Source of the DNA: Halisarca cf. caerulea | Lineage: Eukaryota; Porifera; Demospongiae; Chondrillida; Halisarcidae | Length of the DNA: 32,500 bases | Direction: 5' to 3' | Assembly (NCBI GenBank): GCA_963170055.1 | Contig: CAUJGJ010000016.1 | Location: 80,001 to 112,500 of the forward strand | Shown here: positions 16,821 through 28,010 of the stretch, piece after piece | Layout: each line of letters starts with the position of its first letter | Position numbering within the stretch: position 1 is the first letter of the stretch | The notes under the pieces: generated by a model | The model's database searches: none | Told to the model about the DNA's origin: nothing | What the model saw: the letters and a program-made list of their open reading frames with translations, nothing else | Program-made: the position numbers and the translations under genes

Positions 16821-19163
16821 TCAGAACACAACTACTTGTTGGGGATTGTACAGTGTAACAAGGAGATCTCCATTGTGGTCAATAGCTAGACCACATGGAC
16901 GAGAGACAACTTGGAAACTGTGAATTAACTGTCCCATTGTATTGAAGATGACAACACAATTGGTGCTATCGGCTACTATCACATGACGATCAGCTGTGAT
17001 GATGATGTTGAGGGGATTTCGCAGATGCTCTTTACCAAACTGTCTCTGGTACACTCCATTGGCACTGAAAACCTGTACACAAGAGTTGCTGTAGTCAACT
17101 ACATACATGTCCCCATCCTCATCTGGTGCAAAGTCTACTGCATAAGGTTCACTGAACTGTCCAGAACCACTACCTTGTGATCCAATAGTGCGTATGAGCT
17201 GACCATCCAAAGTGAATACTGATATCCTGTTATTGCTACTGTCAGCAACATAAACATGTTTGTTGTGTACTGTCACACCCCGGGGTCGTGACAGGTGTCC
17301 AACTCCAATTTGCCTGACAAATGTTCCATCATTTTCAACCACTTCAATTCGATTATTGTACCAGATTCCAATGTATACTCGATTGTCACGATCTACAGCA
17401 ATGCCTTCAGGACGGATCAGCTGTCCATTTCCAGATCCTTGTTGGCCGAATGATCTGATGTACTTCCTCTGCTGATCAAAAACATGAACCTTATGGCATT
17501 CATTGTCAGCTACAAATATGTGGCCATTCTGACCTACTGCAATACCCCAAGGATGACCTCCTTGTTGGGAATAGTTGAGATATCCCTTGTTTGCTCCAAG
17601 TTCCCTCACATTCTTATTGAGCTTAGGTAAACCTGACTTAGGGAGGAAGTTGACCACAAACAGACTTCCCCTAATCTCACTCCAGTTCACTCGAATGTAC
17701 AGATCACATTCTCCGCAGTATGTACTAGGGAAGGATATAGTGTACCTTCCGTTCTTATCATCGACTACCCTCGCTTTGATGGCTGGACCCAGGATGGGGG
17801 ACTTGGGATGGAGAAAGGCCTCAACATTCTCCCCTCCTCTCTTACATCGGATGTTCTTTCTGTCAAATGTGGTCACTGTCAATGTCACAGGATCTGAGCC
17901 ATTCCATTGGACACTTTCAGGTTTGGGCTCCACAGTGCAGTTGGCAGGACAGGCTCCGGATTCTACAACACCAAAGTCTTCAATTGCCTTCAAAAGGACA
18001 TCTTGGTTGGTGGGGTCAAAGGTCACAAACTGAGAAACTGTGCTCTCAAGCTCTTCCTGACACCATTTTGACATCACAACAGACTGGTGTATTTGAACAA
18101 GGTCCTTACAAGCTAGCACATCATGACTGCTACCACTACTTAGGAGAAAGTCAAGGGAGGATTCAGCATTTGCTGATGTCTCCTTCTCCCTCTGAGCAGT
18201 TGCGAGCTTTGACCTGATTGTACGCTTCTTGTCTTCTGCTGTGGTGATGACCTGCCTACGAAGTTCCTCCTTCCTCTTCTCCACTGCCTCATGGATGGTC
18301 TGGAAGGCTGTGTTGATATCAACAAGTGAAGACTCTTTTATCTCATCCACAGTTCTAATCTGGTTCTGAAACTTCTTTTCAACCTTATCGCATTTCTTAA
18401 CAAAAGAGCCCGCAGCCCGACGAGCAATCTTGACATACTGAGTGTGGCGATTGGCTACATTGGGTTTGGTACTGATGTGTTTGGGGTTGTGAGGAGGTTT
18501 AAGATCAATAGCACAAGCTTGACACATGAGTAGATCACACTGTTCACAGCTGTACTCCAGAACCTTTCCTCTGTGCTGTGGACATTGGATGTGTGATGTG
18601 TTCTTTGAGATCTGAGTTGGATCCCAAGGACCAGATGTTCGCATCTCTTCCAATGTTTTAATGTTGTGGTCGTCATAAGCGCTCATCATTTCATGGGCGT
18701 CGTGACAGTGCTCACAGAGAAAATTATTACAGTCAAAACAGAACACAGTTGAGTGTGCATTGGATTTCCTGCACTTTCTGTTCTCACAAGGAATAGGAGT
18801 ATTCTTGGACACTTTGTGGGCCAGTTTTCTCCTCTCCATGTAACGAGCTAGGGGTCCATTTGGAACTGGAAAACAGCGTAAACTGTCCACTCGACACTCA
18901 CTCTCTGACATCTTCCCGTCATTCCAGACAGTGGATGTGTCCCCACATTGGCTACACTCCAGACGGCCACTTTCCACTACCATATTAGGAAGGCACTCTG
19001 CACACACTGAATGCAGACAACACAACAGGCAAGGATTGTTCAGTTCTTTCTTGCAGTGACCACATGTCACATCAGGGTCAATGATGGCTGGTTCTTCTTC
19101 TTCTTGACATGAGGGCTTGTTCTGTGAGGACTGACAAGCTGGGTCAGGACCACCTTCCGCCAT
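16821..19163 (-). CDS. TRIM-NHL protein copy C, complete
   Basis: This is a complete 780-residue paralogue of copy B with the same order: RING (CGHC...LHSVCAEC...CSQC), B-box1 (CENRKC...FCFDC...HEMMSAYDDH), B-box2, coiled coil, filamin domain and six NHL blades. All RING and B-box ligands are present, including the B-box2 His missing in B (PPHNPKH). The linker has a single SGLPK unit. The start at 19163 follows the conserved acceptor; two in-frame upstream ATGs (19262 and 19214) would fall in the intron. It differs from B mostly in blade loops, for example NECHKVH for YYQHQIN and IWYNN for NQDNN, with a nearly invariant framework. It is a predicted cytoplasmic E3 ligase with unknown target. 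Its promoter block is displaced by an insertion. Confidence 0.93.
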   Translation of the reverse strand: MAEGGPDPACQSSQNKPSCQEEEEPAIIDPDVTCGHCKKELNNPCLLCCLHSVCAECLPNMVVESGRLECSQCGDTSTVWNDGKMSESECRVDSLRCFPVPNGPLARYMERRKLAHKVSKNTPIPCENRKCRKSNAHSTVFCFDCNNFLCEHCHDAHEMMSAYDDHNIKTLEEMRTSGPWDPTQISKNTSHIQCPQHRGKVLEYSCEQCDLLMCQACAIDLKPPHNPKHISTKPNVANRHTQYVKIARRAAGSFVKKCDKVEKKFQNQIRTVDEIKESSLVDINTAFQTIHEAVEKRKEELRRQVITTAEDKKRTIRSKLATAQREKETSANAESSLDFLLSSGSSHDVLACKDLVQIHQSVVMSKWCQEELESTVSQFVTFDPTNQDVLLKAIEDFGVVESGACPANCTVEPKPESVQWNGSDPVTLTVTTFDRKNIRCKRGGENVEAFLHPKSPILGPAIKARVVDDKNGRYTISFPSTYCGECDLYIRVNWSEIRGSLFVVNFLPKSGLPKLNKNVRELGANKGYLNYSQQGGHPWGIAVGQNGHIFVADNECHKVHVFDQQRKYIRSFGQQGSGNGQLIRPEGIAVDRDNRVYIGIWYNNRIEVVENDGTFVRQIGVGHLSRPRGVTVHNKHVYVADSSNNRISVFTLDGQLIRTIGSQGSGSGQFSEPYAVDFAPDEDGDMYVVDYSNSCVQVFSANGVYQRQFGKEHLRNPLNIIITADRHVIVADSTNCVVIFNTMGQLIHSFQVVSRPCGLAIDHNGDLLVTLYNPQQVVVF

Positions 19164-19169
19164 GTCGTT

Positions 19170-20471
19170 CTGGAAATCAAGTAGAAGGAACGATGGATGA
19201 TTAAACACATGCATATTGTCAACGCATAACAAACCAAGGCAAACGTGCATGGAACCACTCAACTACATAGCAGACAACAGACAAGTCCCATCTACAACAC
19301 ACATGCAATAATCGTAGACGACAAATCATCTTAATAGTCACATGTACTGGTAATCCGCACATGCAGCCAACTGACTGGGCTATTGCCATGTTGAGGGGTC
19401 ATGCATGCATGGTCTAGCAACTATATGTACAGTAGAACTAGCTTAGTACATACCTCAAAAGTGACATGAAATCAGTACTTGTTATCAGAGGTACTGACTA
19501 TACTTACTATCCAGGAGTGCATGTGCACGTACAAAACCAGGTACACACTAAGCAATTGCAAGTTCTACTTTATACATATACTCAAGACAAGAGTGTTAAT
19601 TAACTACCCATGCAGTATGTACAATCACTTGTATGCAACTGCCATCAGACATGTCAGACCTAACATCATGTGCATGTACTACACTAACTGAGGATAGAGT
19701 GTCCGTGCACAGAGTGATAAAGGGTACATCGATTCCATAAAGCTATTATGAGTTTGGGTGAGAGCACGCATGGAGTATCTAAGTCTCACATTGCCAGTTC
19801 CAACCACCCTTCACCTTCCCGGTGATGTCAGTCAACGAGAAAGGAAAGTGAGAATGAACGAGTCCAACTTCACTATAGGAACGCTTGTGGTATATGAGTA
19901 TAGCTATTCTACTATACACCCAAATACAGTGTACATAAAACACAGTTATACATGCAAATACACACATACAAGTACATGCAGTGGCCATGGGTTCCTGTTC
20001 AACACACAGGGTAGAGTATAGTAGTGGGTTTCTGTTCAATACACAGGGTAGAGCAGTAGTGGGTTCCTGCTCAATACACAGGGTAGAGCAGTAGTGGGTT
20101 CCTGCTCAATACACAGGGTAGAGCAGTAGTGGGTTCCTGTTCAATACACAGGGTAGACCAGTAGTGGGTTCCTGTTCAATACACAGGGTAAAGGGGTAAT
20201 TTGAAACGGGGCACGGGGCAATTCAGGACTGGGTCAAATCGTGAAAAGCAGTGTCAGTTATTTAACCACTAAATTAAAGATTTCTAGTCATTGTGGTCTC
20301 CATGAATTGGGGGTTCAGCAGTATATAGCAAACATGACTAGACAGCTTGTATACCAAAAAGTAAAGCTCCTGTCCCGAATAACCCCAGTGTGCCAAACTT
20401 TAAGTCCCCCCGCTCTGGTCTACCGTAGTATGGTGCGAGTGAAGCTAATCTCAGTACAGAGGTCTACTTAC
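19170..20471 (-). other. Predicted 5'UTR intron of copy C
   Basis: The donor GTAAGT has its G at 20471. The acceptor TTCTACTTGATTTCCAG ends at 19170. At 1302 bp it is the shortest of the three because the 91-bp repeats are nearly gone and the 35-bp array is short. The 63-codon plus-strand frame found in the introns of A and B is stopped early here, which argues against it being a gene. Confidence 0.68.
19988..20192. repeat. 35-bp minisatellite in intron of copy C (about 6 units)
   Basis: It has the same unit and the same right flank (GGGTAAAGGGGTAATTTG) as in A and B. The first unit carries three extra bases (GAGTATAGTAG). Confidence 0.95.
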
Positions 20472-21085
20472 AATGAAATCGTGAAGTGAACCAGAGAAGA
20501 GACCAATACGATCTGGTCAACAACACGGAGCGACGAAGACTGAGGGAGGAGGACGGGGAGAGCAGAACTTGAATCAAACTTTATATTACGTATGTTATGT
20601 AATAATTGGTGATGAGATCACCGTATCAGATTTCTATGTTTGTTACGCTGAGGAGAAAGAAGAGAATCCAGCACGTGCACGGGTCAAAGAAAGAGGTTTC
20701 TTGGGGAACTGGTAATCACCTTGGGGCGAAATATTGGTCATTACGGTTACTAAATACCATATCATTGGTTAGATCTTTGTTTGATCACGTCACTATCCCA
20801 TCCGCTGCTTTTCTCGACGAAGAAGACGGTAAAACAGCTCCGGCTTTTATTATCCTTGTGACACTTTTCGTCGTCAGTTGGAGAGGTATCGTTCTAAACT
20901 GTACATATTTTACAATGGTTTACCCTTGGTCGTGCACTGATGGATGACATTAATGCCTAGAAGCGGGTTAAAGAGCAAAACAAAGGAAAACGTTACTCCA
21001 AACTGCCGTACGTTGCACTAAGGTGGCTTCTGGGAATTCACCTGGTACGGTCACGTGCACGAGGCCAGTACCGCCCCCTACTAAT
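20472..21085 (-). promoter_or_regulatory. Predicted first exon and promoter block of copy C, split by an insertion
   Basis: The noncoding exon segment (20472-20579) matches copies A and B. The promoter-like block with GGTAC...CACGTG (21052-21057)...GTACC lies at 21015-21085. Between them, 20580-21014 (435 bp) replaces about 15 bp in A and B. The insert has a 112-codon plus-strand frame from the ATG at 20612 to 20947 with no recognisable domain, and I saw no terminal repeats. Whether C gained it or A and B lost it is unclear. Confidence 0.42.
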
Positions 21086-21189
21086 GACTGCGAAATCCTC
21101 AGAACGACAACTGGACGACGTGTGAGGAGCAATCATTTCAAGCACGATGAAAGAGAGAGTGGTGTACCCATTGAATGTTGAACTGTGTC

Positions 21190-21690
21190 ATTTGGAGGGC
21201 AATAGATGGCCAATGTAGCAGCATGACACGTCTGGACATGATTGCTTGGCTGAGCCTGGTGACAAGGATTCTGCCTGTCCCAGCAGATCTCAGTTTTTCT
21301 TTTCAGTTCTCACCCCAGTCTATGGTAAATTTGTTGTAGAAAGACGTCTTTGTGATCTTTTATGGCACAGGAAAGCTCATATCTAGCCGTTAGATTCTTC
21401 CTAATCGATATACCCCACTGACCAGCATGGACACCTGTAGTGCAGACTCAGTACCACATCATCTCTGTCTGGTGTCCTTTCCAGAACAAAGTTCGCCATT
21501 TTATACTCTTTAAAGCTCCACAAGGGTTTAGTTGTGATGTGTGTAATGAGTCACTTACTATTCAGACCACATACACTTGCACTGAAGACTTGTATGTTGT
21601 AATTCCAGCACATCTGCTGACTCGTGTCAATAGGTGTTGTCTTCATTGAATGGTATATATAATATATTTACAACTGCTAATTTACTCAAG
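21190..21690. other. C-D spacer: unit DNA shared with the B-C spacer
   Basis: It matches 13853-14065 and 14880-15005 without the intervening 800 bp. It includes the CDVCNESLTI exon-like segment (about 21530-21635) ending at a possible donor, AATAG|GTGTTG. The short upstream frame from 21440 has no recognised domain. Confidence 0.5.
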
Positions 21691-21739
21691 CATATCTGAT
21701 CCCGTCCAACACACTTGTCTGTCTGCTACCTCCTCACAG

Positions 21740-21860
21740 GATGTTGTGGACCGAGTTGTCAGGGATGTTGACCACCCTGCACACCCCAGCAGATGTCCAC
21801 TGTACATGACCCAACACTGTTCACGTCCACTGATGATGTACATTTGTCCATTCATAAATT
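21740..21860 (+). pseudogene. Exon-like plus-strand remnant in C-D spacer, frameshifted
   Basis: This is a third copy of the DVVD(Q/R)VVRDV block with the same acceptor upstream. A one-base loss after the CACTGTT codons (near 21813) shifts the frame, so the shared C-terminus is lost. Confidence 0.35.
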
Positions 21861-22674
21861 ATATGATTGCATTGTGTGGCCATTTGTATGTGCATGCAAT
21901 GTAATGATATTATAATATTATGATGTGTATATGCTACTGCATGCACAGCTGCTTGTGTGGATGTATATATGTACAAAGGTGTGTTACGTATGTTATAGAT
22001 TGACACTGAGCAGAAACAATCTTCCAGTTCCCAAAGTGTCCTTTGTAGAGAGGTTCCACTGCATTGTATACCTTTTGCAGTTCCTAAATTGTCCTTTATA
22101 GAGAGGTTCTACTACATGTGGTGTTAAATATAACCATAAGCACACTCTATCAACCCCACCCACTTGGGGTAACAAAATGGAAATATTATTATATAAACAA
22201 GTTTACAATTGGACTCTGTGGTGAGCAGTGAAGCAGACACAGGTGGTCACACACACGCACTGCTACAAATTGACACTAACAGCTGTAGTGTGGCTGTGGT
22301 CAGGTGTGACACGGTTGTAACTACATGCATGTGTGTGACACAATGCTGATGTATAAGCATTACAAGTATATTTTACATGCATCTGCATGTTGTACACATG
22401 CATGCATACATGCACACACACACTGCATACATTGTATGCAACAAGTACTAGTATATACTGCGACATTGTATGAGTCCTTGCAGAATGTGCAGGAAGGCAA
22501 CTATATACTGTACTGTCGGGAATCGGTTAAACTACTACATTAAATTAATTATTATCTAATGCTGTTGCACAATTTATTATGAGTATACAATAATTTAAAT
22601 AATAATATAAACTGCTCATGCACATGCACACATGTAATACTCCATACCATATACAGACATGCAGGACATGTGGT
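21861..22674. other. 3' flank of pseudogene D, no gene seen
   Basis: It is homologous to the flanks of B and C, with repeated TTTGTAGAGAGGTTCC motifs (about 22041 and 22096). It has a minus-strand AATAAA-like signal (TTTATT on plus, 22573-22578) about 100 bp beyond the stop, the best polyadenylation candidate in the array. Confidence 0.45.
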
Positions 22675-24575
22675 TCATGCAGTACAGCTCAGAACACAGC
22701 TATATACTTGTTTGGTACTGTACAGTGTAACAAGGAGTTCTCTATTGTGGTCAATAGCTAGACCATATGGACTAGAGCCAACTTGGAAACTGTGAATTAA
22801 CTGTCCCATTGCATTGAAGATGGCAACACGACTGTTATTTTGGTCGGCTACTATCACATGACGATCAGCTGTGAGGATGATGTCAAGAGAAAGATTCAGA
22901 TGTCTTCGACCAAACTGTCTCTGGTACACTCCATTGGCACTGAAAACCTGTACACGATGGTTGTTGTAGTCAACTACATACATGTCCCCATCCTCATCTG
23001 GTGCAAAGGCTACTGCACTAGTGCTATTGAACTGTCCAGGACCACTACCTTGTGATCCGATAGTGCGTATGAGCTGACCATCCAAAGTGAATACCGATAT
23101 CCTCTGATATCCACCCTCAGCAACATAAACATGTTTGTTGTGTACTGTCACACCCCAGGGATGTGAGAGGTGTCCAACTCCAATTTGCCTGACAAATGTT
23201 CCTTCACTTTCAACCACTTCTATTCGATAACTGCTTTGGCTTCCAATGTACAATCGATTGTCACTGTCTACAGCAATGCCAGTAGGATACTTCAGCTGTC
23301 GACCCCTTTCCAGATCCTGCTTGGCTGAATGATCTGATGTGCTTCCACTGCTTATCAAACACATGAACCTGACTATTGCTGTTGTCAACAACAAATATGT
23401 GGCCATTCCGACCTACTGCAATACCCCAAGGACCACCGCCCTGTTGGGGATAGTTGAGATATCCCTTGTTTGCTCCAAGTTCCCTCACATTCTTATTGAG
23501 CTTAGGTAAACCTGACATAGGGAGGAAGTTGACGAAAAACGGACTTCCTCTAATTTCACTCCCGTTCACTCGAATGTACAGATCACATTCTCCTGGGTAT
23601 GCAGTGGGGAAGGACGTAGTGTACCTTCCACTATTATCATCGACTACCCTCACTTTAATGGGTGTATCCGGGATGGGGGACTTGGGATGGAGAAAGGCCT
23701 CAACATTGTCCCCTCCTCTCTTACATTGGATGTTCTCTCTGTCAAATGTGGTCACTGTCAATGTCACAGGATCTGAGCCATGCCAATGGACACTTTCAGG
23801 TTTGGGCTCCACTGTGCAGTTGGCAGGACAGGCTCCGGATTCTACTACACCGAAGTCTTCAATTACCTTCAAAAGGACAGCTTGGTTGGTGGGGTCAAAG
23901 GTCACTCCTGAGACACTGTGCTCTCAAGCTCTTCCTGACACCATTTTGATGTCAGAACAGACTGGTGTGTTCGGACCACATCCTTACTAGCTAGCACGTC
24001 GTGACTGCTACCACTGTTTAGGAGAAACTCAAGGGAGGATTCAGCATTTGCTGATTTCTCCTCCCTCTGAGCAGCTGTGAGCTTGGAATGGATTATATGC
24101 TTCTTCTCTTCTGCTGTGGTGATGACATGTCTACAAAGTTCCTCCTTCCTCTTCTCCACTGCCTCATGGATGGTCTGGAAGGCTATGTCAATATTGACAA
24201 GCGAAGCCTCTTTAATCACGTCAACAGTTCTAATCTGACTCTGGAACTTCTTCTCAATCTTGCCGCACTTTTTACTAAAGCAGACAGCAGCCCGACGAGC
24301 CATCTTGGTAGACTGCATGTGGCAATCGGCTACACTGGGTTTGGTACTGATGTGCTTGGGCTTGTGAGGAGGCTTAAGATCAACGACACAAGCTTGACAC
24401 ATGAGTAGATCACACTGTTCACAGATATATTTCAATACTTCATCCTTGTACCATGGACATTGGACGTATGATACATTCTTAGAGATTAATGTTGGATCAC
24501 AAGGACCAGAAGTTCGCATTTCTTCTAAAGCTTTCACAGTATGTCGTCAAAAGCACTCATCATTTTGTGGGCATC
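22675..24575 (-). pseudogene. TRIM-NHL copy D, 5'-truncated and frameshifted
   Basis: It contains NHL blades, filamin domain, coiled coil and B-box2, but no RING, no complete B-box1 and no start. By comparison with B and F I count four breaks. A 4-bp insertion near the stop (22704-22708 region) replaces the VAVF end. A 4-bp insertion sits near 23300 in blade 1-2, a one-base loss near 23906 and another near 24543. B-box2 also has CPWY where others have CP(Q/R)H, losing a ligand. The upstream edge stops within B-box1 at a TG microsatellite. Blade loops differ from all other copies, so it diverged as a distinct gene before decay or exchanged sequence. Confidence 0.9.
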
Positions 24576-24597
24576 GTGTGTGTGTGTGTGTGTGTGT
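24576..24597. repeat. (TG)n microsatellite at the truncation edge of copy D
   Basis: Eleven TG units begin exactly where similarity to the B-box1 coding sequence (GGGCATCGTG) ends. Confidence 0.95.
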
Positions 24598-25796
24598 TCA
24601 TGGGCATGCATGCATGAATATAATATTATACATACATGTATAATGCAAACATATTATAACACTATTAGATAGTTTTATAAAATATTTTGCCTGCACAGTA
24701 GTACAATTTATATAATATTTTGTACACAATACAATTATGTATAAGTACATACTATATGCATACAGTGTAGTAAAGTTATGTGTATTATGATAATATGCTG
24801 CATGCGATGTTGCCGGGTGTTGTGATGGAGCATGAAATGTAATTAAAAATGCCATGTATTGGCCACACATCAGCAACCACAGTGTGCATGGGTTGTCACG
24901 CACTGTATAGCGATTGCTACCTCAGAGACACTCAACACCACCAACACATTGACCTCAAAACACACACAATTCATTCTCAACTCACAATGACATTTTTGTG
25001 GGGAGCGATTTGTGCCAAAAGTGTTTGGCCACTTTCACGCCACATGTAACAGACGCTATTCCTCCAAGCAGTGGCCTTGGTGCATCCAAGCATGCATTGC
25101 GGATTGGAATAGCCGAACAAATCTGCCAGATTCCATGTTGATGGAAATGGTACCACCGAAACATGCAGGGCATTAAGAATTAATAGACACACAGATGTGA
25201 GGTACAGTGGTTAATGCAAGCACGTGTCGCAAATGTTTGGAAACTGCAAAATGCACACACACAAACCGTCCCACAAGCATGCATGTGTTAGTGCATGCTA
25301 CTACCAACCATTAGTGGAGATGTTCCTCTGTCAACACATCCCCTTTGAAGATTTGCTGTGTAGTTGGTGAACATGCAAATGCCACTCTCGTGCAATGCAT
25401 ATTAGCTGCCACCAAAAAGGAAATTTATGCTGCATCTAATGATAGTAATAGTTCATGCAAACTTGTGTGAGCCTTCCTATATTATTAAAAGTATGTATAT
25501 AGTTTCGGGAAACATCGGGCAAGCCTTCATGTAAACAGTGTGACCTCCGGCGACCTTTAGCCATACTTCACCTGGGGCTATAGGTTAGTATTGTTCTATT
25601 CCATGATGTCATTGCATGGGTGATCACTCACCTATTAAAACTGACCCAAAATCTATGTGACGCTACAAAGATTAAATTTCAGTTTGCAAACTTCACTGCA
25701 GCCAACTGGATATTGCTTCCTTCTTCTCAAAAACCGGAAACTCAGCAAAATTAATTTAATGCATACTTGTTGTCTAAAGTGGTCCATAAGGGGTTA
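24598..25796. other. Spacer with no supported feature
   Basis: AT-rich then mixed DNA with no similarity seen to the array unit. Reading frames are short, overlap on both strands and show no domain. No RNA gene was recognised. Confidence 0.5.
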
Positions 25797-25946
25797 TAAG
25801 GGGTGCAATGGGAGGGGTGGAGGGAGAGGGGTGGGAGAGGGAGAGGGGAGAGGGGTGGAAGGGGAGGGGACGGGAGGGGTGGGAGGAGAGTTATGGGGGA
25901 GGGGAGGGGGAGAGGGGTGGAAGGAGAGGGGACGGGAGGGGTGGCA
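25797..25946. repeat. G-rich polypurine tract
   Basis: About 150 bp are nearly all G and A on the plus strand, built from GGGAGGGG, GGGGTGG and GAGAGG blocks. Many GGG/GGGG runs close together give G-quadruplex and triplex potential. It directly borders the 40-bp minisatellite. Confidence 0.9.
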
Positions 25947-25972
25947 TATTCCCTCTCTTACCTATGATTGTA

Positions 25973-27256
25973 GGTACAGTGGTCCTCCAGCCCACCTGTC
26001 CGTACTCCAGTAGGTACAGTGGTCCTCCAGCCCACCTGTCCGTACTCCAGTAGGTACAGTGGTCCTCCAGCCCACCTGTCCGTACTCCAGTAGGTACAGT
26101 GGTCCTCTGACCCACCTGTCCATACTCCAGTAAGTACAGTGGTCCTCCAACCCACCTGTCCGTACTCTAGTGAGTACAGTGGTCCTCCAGCCCACCTGTC
26201 CGTACTCCAGTAGGTACAGTGGTCCTCTAACCCACCTGTCCGTACTCCAGTAGGTACAGTGGTCCTCCGACCCACCTGTCCGTACTCCAGTAGGTACAGT
26301 GGTCCTCCGACCCACCTGTCCGTACTCCAGTAGGTACAGTGGTCCTCCAGCCCACCTGTCCGTACTCCAGTAGGTACAGTGGTCCTCCAACCCACCTGTC
26401 CGTACTCCAGTAGGTACAGTGGTCCTCCAGCCCACCTGTCCGTACTCCAGTAGGTACAGTGGTCCTCCAACCCACCTGTCCGTACTCCAGTAGGTACAGT
26501 GGTCCTCCGACCCACCTGTCCGTACTCCAGTAGGTACAGTGGTCCTCCGACCCACCTGTCCGTACTCCAGTAAGTACAGTGGTCCTCCAGCCCACCTGTC
26601 CGTACTCCAGTAGGTACAGTGGTCCTCCAACCCACCTGTCCGTACTCCAGTAGGTACAGTGGTCCTCCAGCCCACCTGTCCGTACTCCAGTAGGTACAGT
26701 GGTCCTCCGACCCACCTGTCCGTACTCCAGTAGGTACAGTGGTCCTCCGACCCACCTGTCCGTACTCCAGTAGGTACAGTGGTCCTCCAGCCCACCTGTC
26801 CGTACTCCAGTAGGTACAGTGGTCCTCCAGCCCACCTGTCCGTACTCCAGTTGTCCGTACTCCAGTAGGTACAGTGGTCCTCCAGCCCACCTGTCCGTAC
26901 TCCAGTAGGTACAGTGGTCCTCCAGCCCACCTGTCCGTACTCCAGTAGGTACAGTGGTCCTCCGACCCACCTGTCCGTACTCCAGTAGGTACAGTGGTCC
27001 TCCGACCCACCTGTCCGTACTCCAGTAGGTACAGTGGTCCTCCGACCCACCTGTCCGTACTCCAGTAGGTACAGTGGTCCTCCAGCCCACCTGTCCGTAC
27101 TCCAGTAGGTGCAGTGGTCCTCCAGCCCACCTGTCCGTACTCCAGTAAGTACAGTGGTCCTCCAGCCCACCTGTCCGTACTCCAGTAGGTACAGTGGTCC
27201 TCCGACCCACCTGTCCGTACTCCAGTAGGTACAGTGGTCCTCCAGCCCACCTGTCC
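25973..27256. repeat. 40-bp minisatellite, about 32 units
   Basis: The unit is GGTACAGTGGTCCTCC, then AG/GA/AA, CCCACCTGTCC and GTACTCCAGTA. Units are almost identical. One 15-bp partial duplication (TTGTCCGTACTCCAG) lies near 26850. Since 40 is not a multiple of 3, the minus-strand frames cycle through all phases with no stop, giving three long overlapping frames that share a 40-residue periodic sequence; these are artefacts of the repeat. Variant units show a higher-order order in the middle of the array. Confidence 0.96.
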
Positions 27257-27302
27257 AAATATATATACTCCAGTGTTGTATGGCTGTGGTTAACATCAAA
27301 GG

Positions 27303-27341
27303 AAAAAGTGTGCATTGTTTTTTGGTAATTGCACACTTTTT
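27303..27341. repeat. Short inverted repeat (AAAAAGTGTGCA)
   Basis: Perfect 12-bp arms (27303-27314 and 27330-27341) around a T-rich loop form a stable hairpin just beyond the minisatellite. Function unknown. Confidence 0.6.
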
Positions 27342-27489
27342 TGATCTTTCCAACCACAAGTGTGCTTCATTTGTAATTGTCACCTATAAGCTCCTATTGT
27401 TATGATAACAAGTTTGCCAATTGACAAGTATGGGACAGGCACCTCTAACACTGTAATTCGAAATCCCAACTAAGCGCCTACAACAAGTC

Positions 27490-27604
27490 AGTTATTGTAT
27501 GACCAACTATGCATTGGCTCTTTATTGCACTCGCCCTCGGGCGCTTCACGCCCTCGGGACTCGAGTAATAAATACGCCAATGCACAGTTGGTCATACAAT
27601 AACT
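27490..27604. mobile_element. 115-bp foldback element
   Basis: Long imperfect inverted repeats start AGTTATTGTATGACCAACT and run inward through TGCATTGGC and TTTATT to a GC-rich centre with CGCCCTCGGGCG. It has no coding capacity and no certain target duplication. The structure is that of a MITE or foldback element, but a palindromic regulatory site is not excluded. Confidence 0.65.
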
Positions 27605-28010
27605 ATTACATATATATATACGTGCATCATTTGTATATATGTATGTGTGTAGAGCGTCACTAATCTGGACCCCCTTTCATTATTATATAAACTGAGTATA
27701 TTATTCTAAAGTATAGCCAACAGTGTTCATAGGGGGTCATTGTGGGATAGTAGTGGATTCACAGTATACCAACATGCATGTAAAATCACCCATAGAGCTG
27801 CAATTTCTCGTTTGAAATGTGTATACCCACTGAGTGAGGTTGCAGCTAAAGGCCATGAAACATGACCATTAAACACACACAAACTGAAACCAGCAGCAAC
27901 TGGCTGTCCATTGGTGCTGGCCTGACAATGAGGTGCATGCAGTAATTGATGTACGTATATGAGAATTTAGTGATAGAGAACAGCAGCCACCAGTTGCCTA
28001 TCTATAGGAT
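27605..28010. other. Spacer with no supported feature
   Basis: AT-rich DNA without recognised repeats, frames or similarity to the array unit. Confidence 0.45.

Noticed and set aside
20612..20947. 112-codon frame as a protein-coding gene
   Set aside because: It has no recognisable domain and no second copy to test conservation. It is kept only as part of the inserted segment.
25958..27383. Three overlapping minus-strand frames of 376-473 codons
   Set aside because: They are phase-shifted readings of one 40-bp minisatellite. The flanking sequence is not coding-like.
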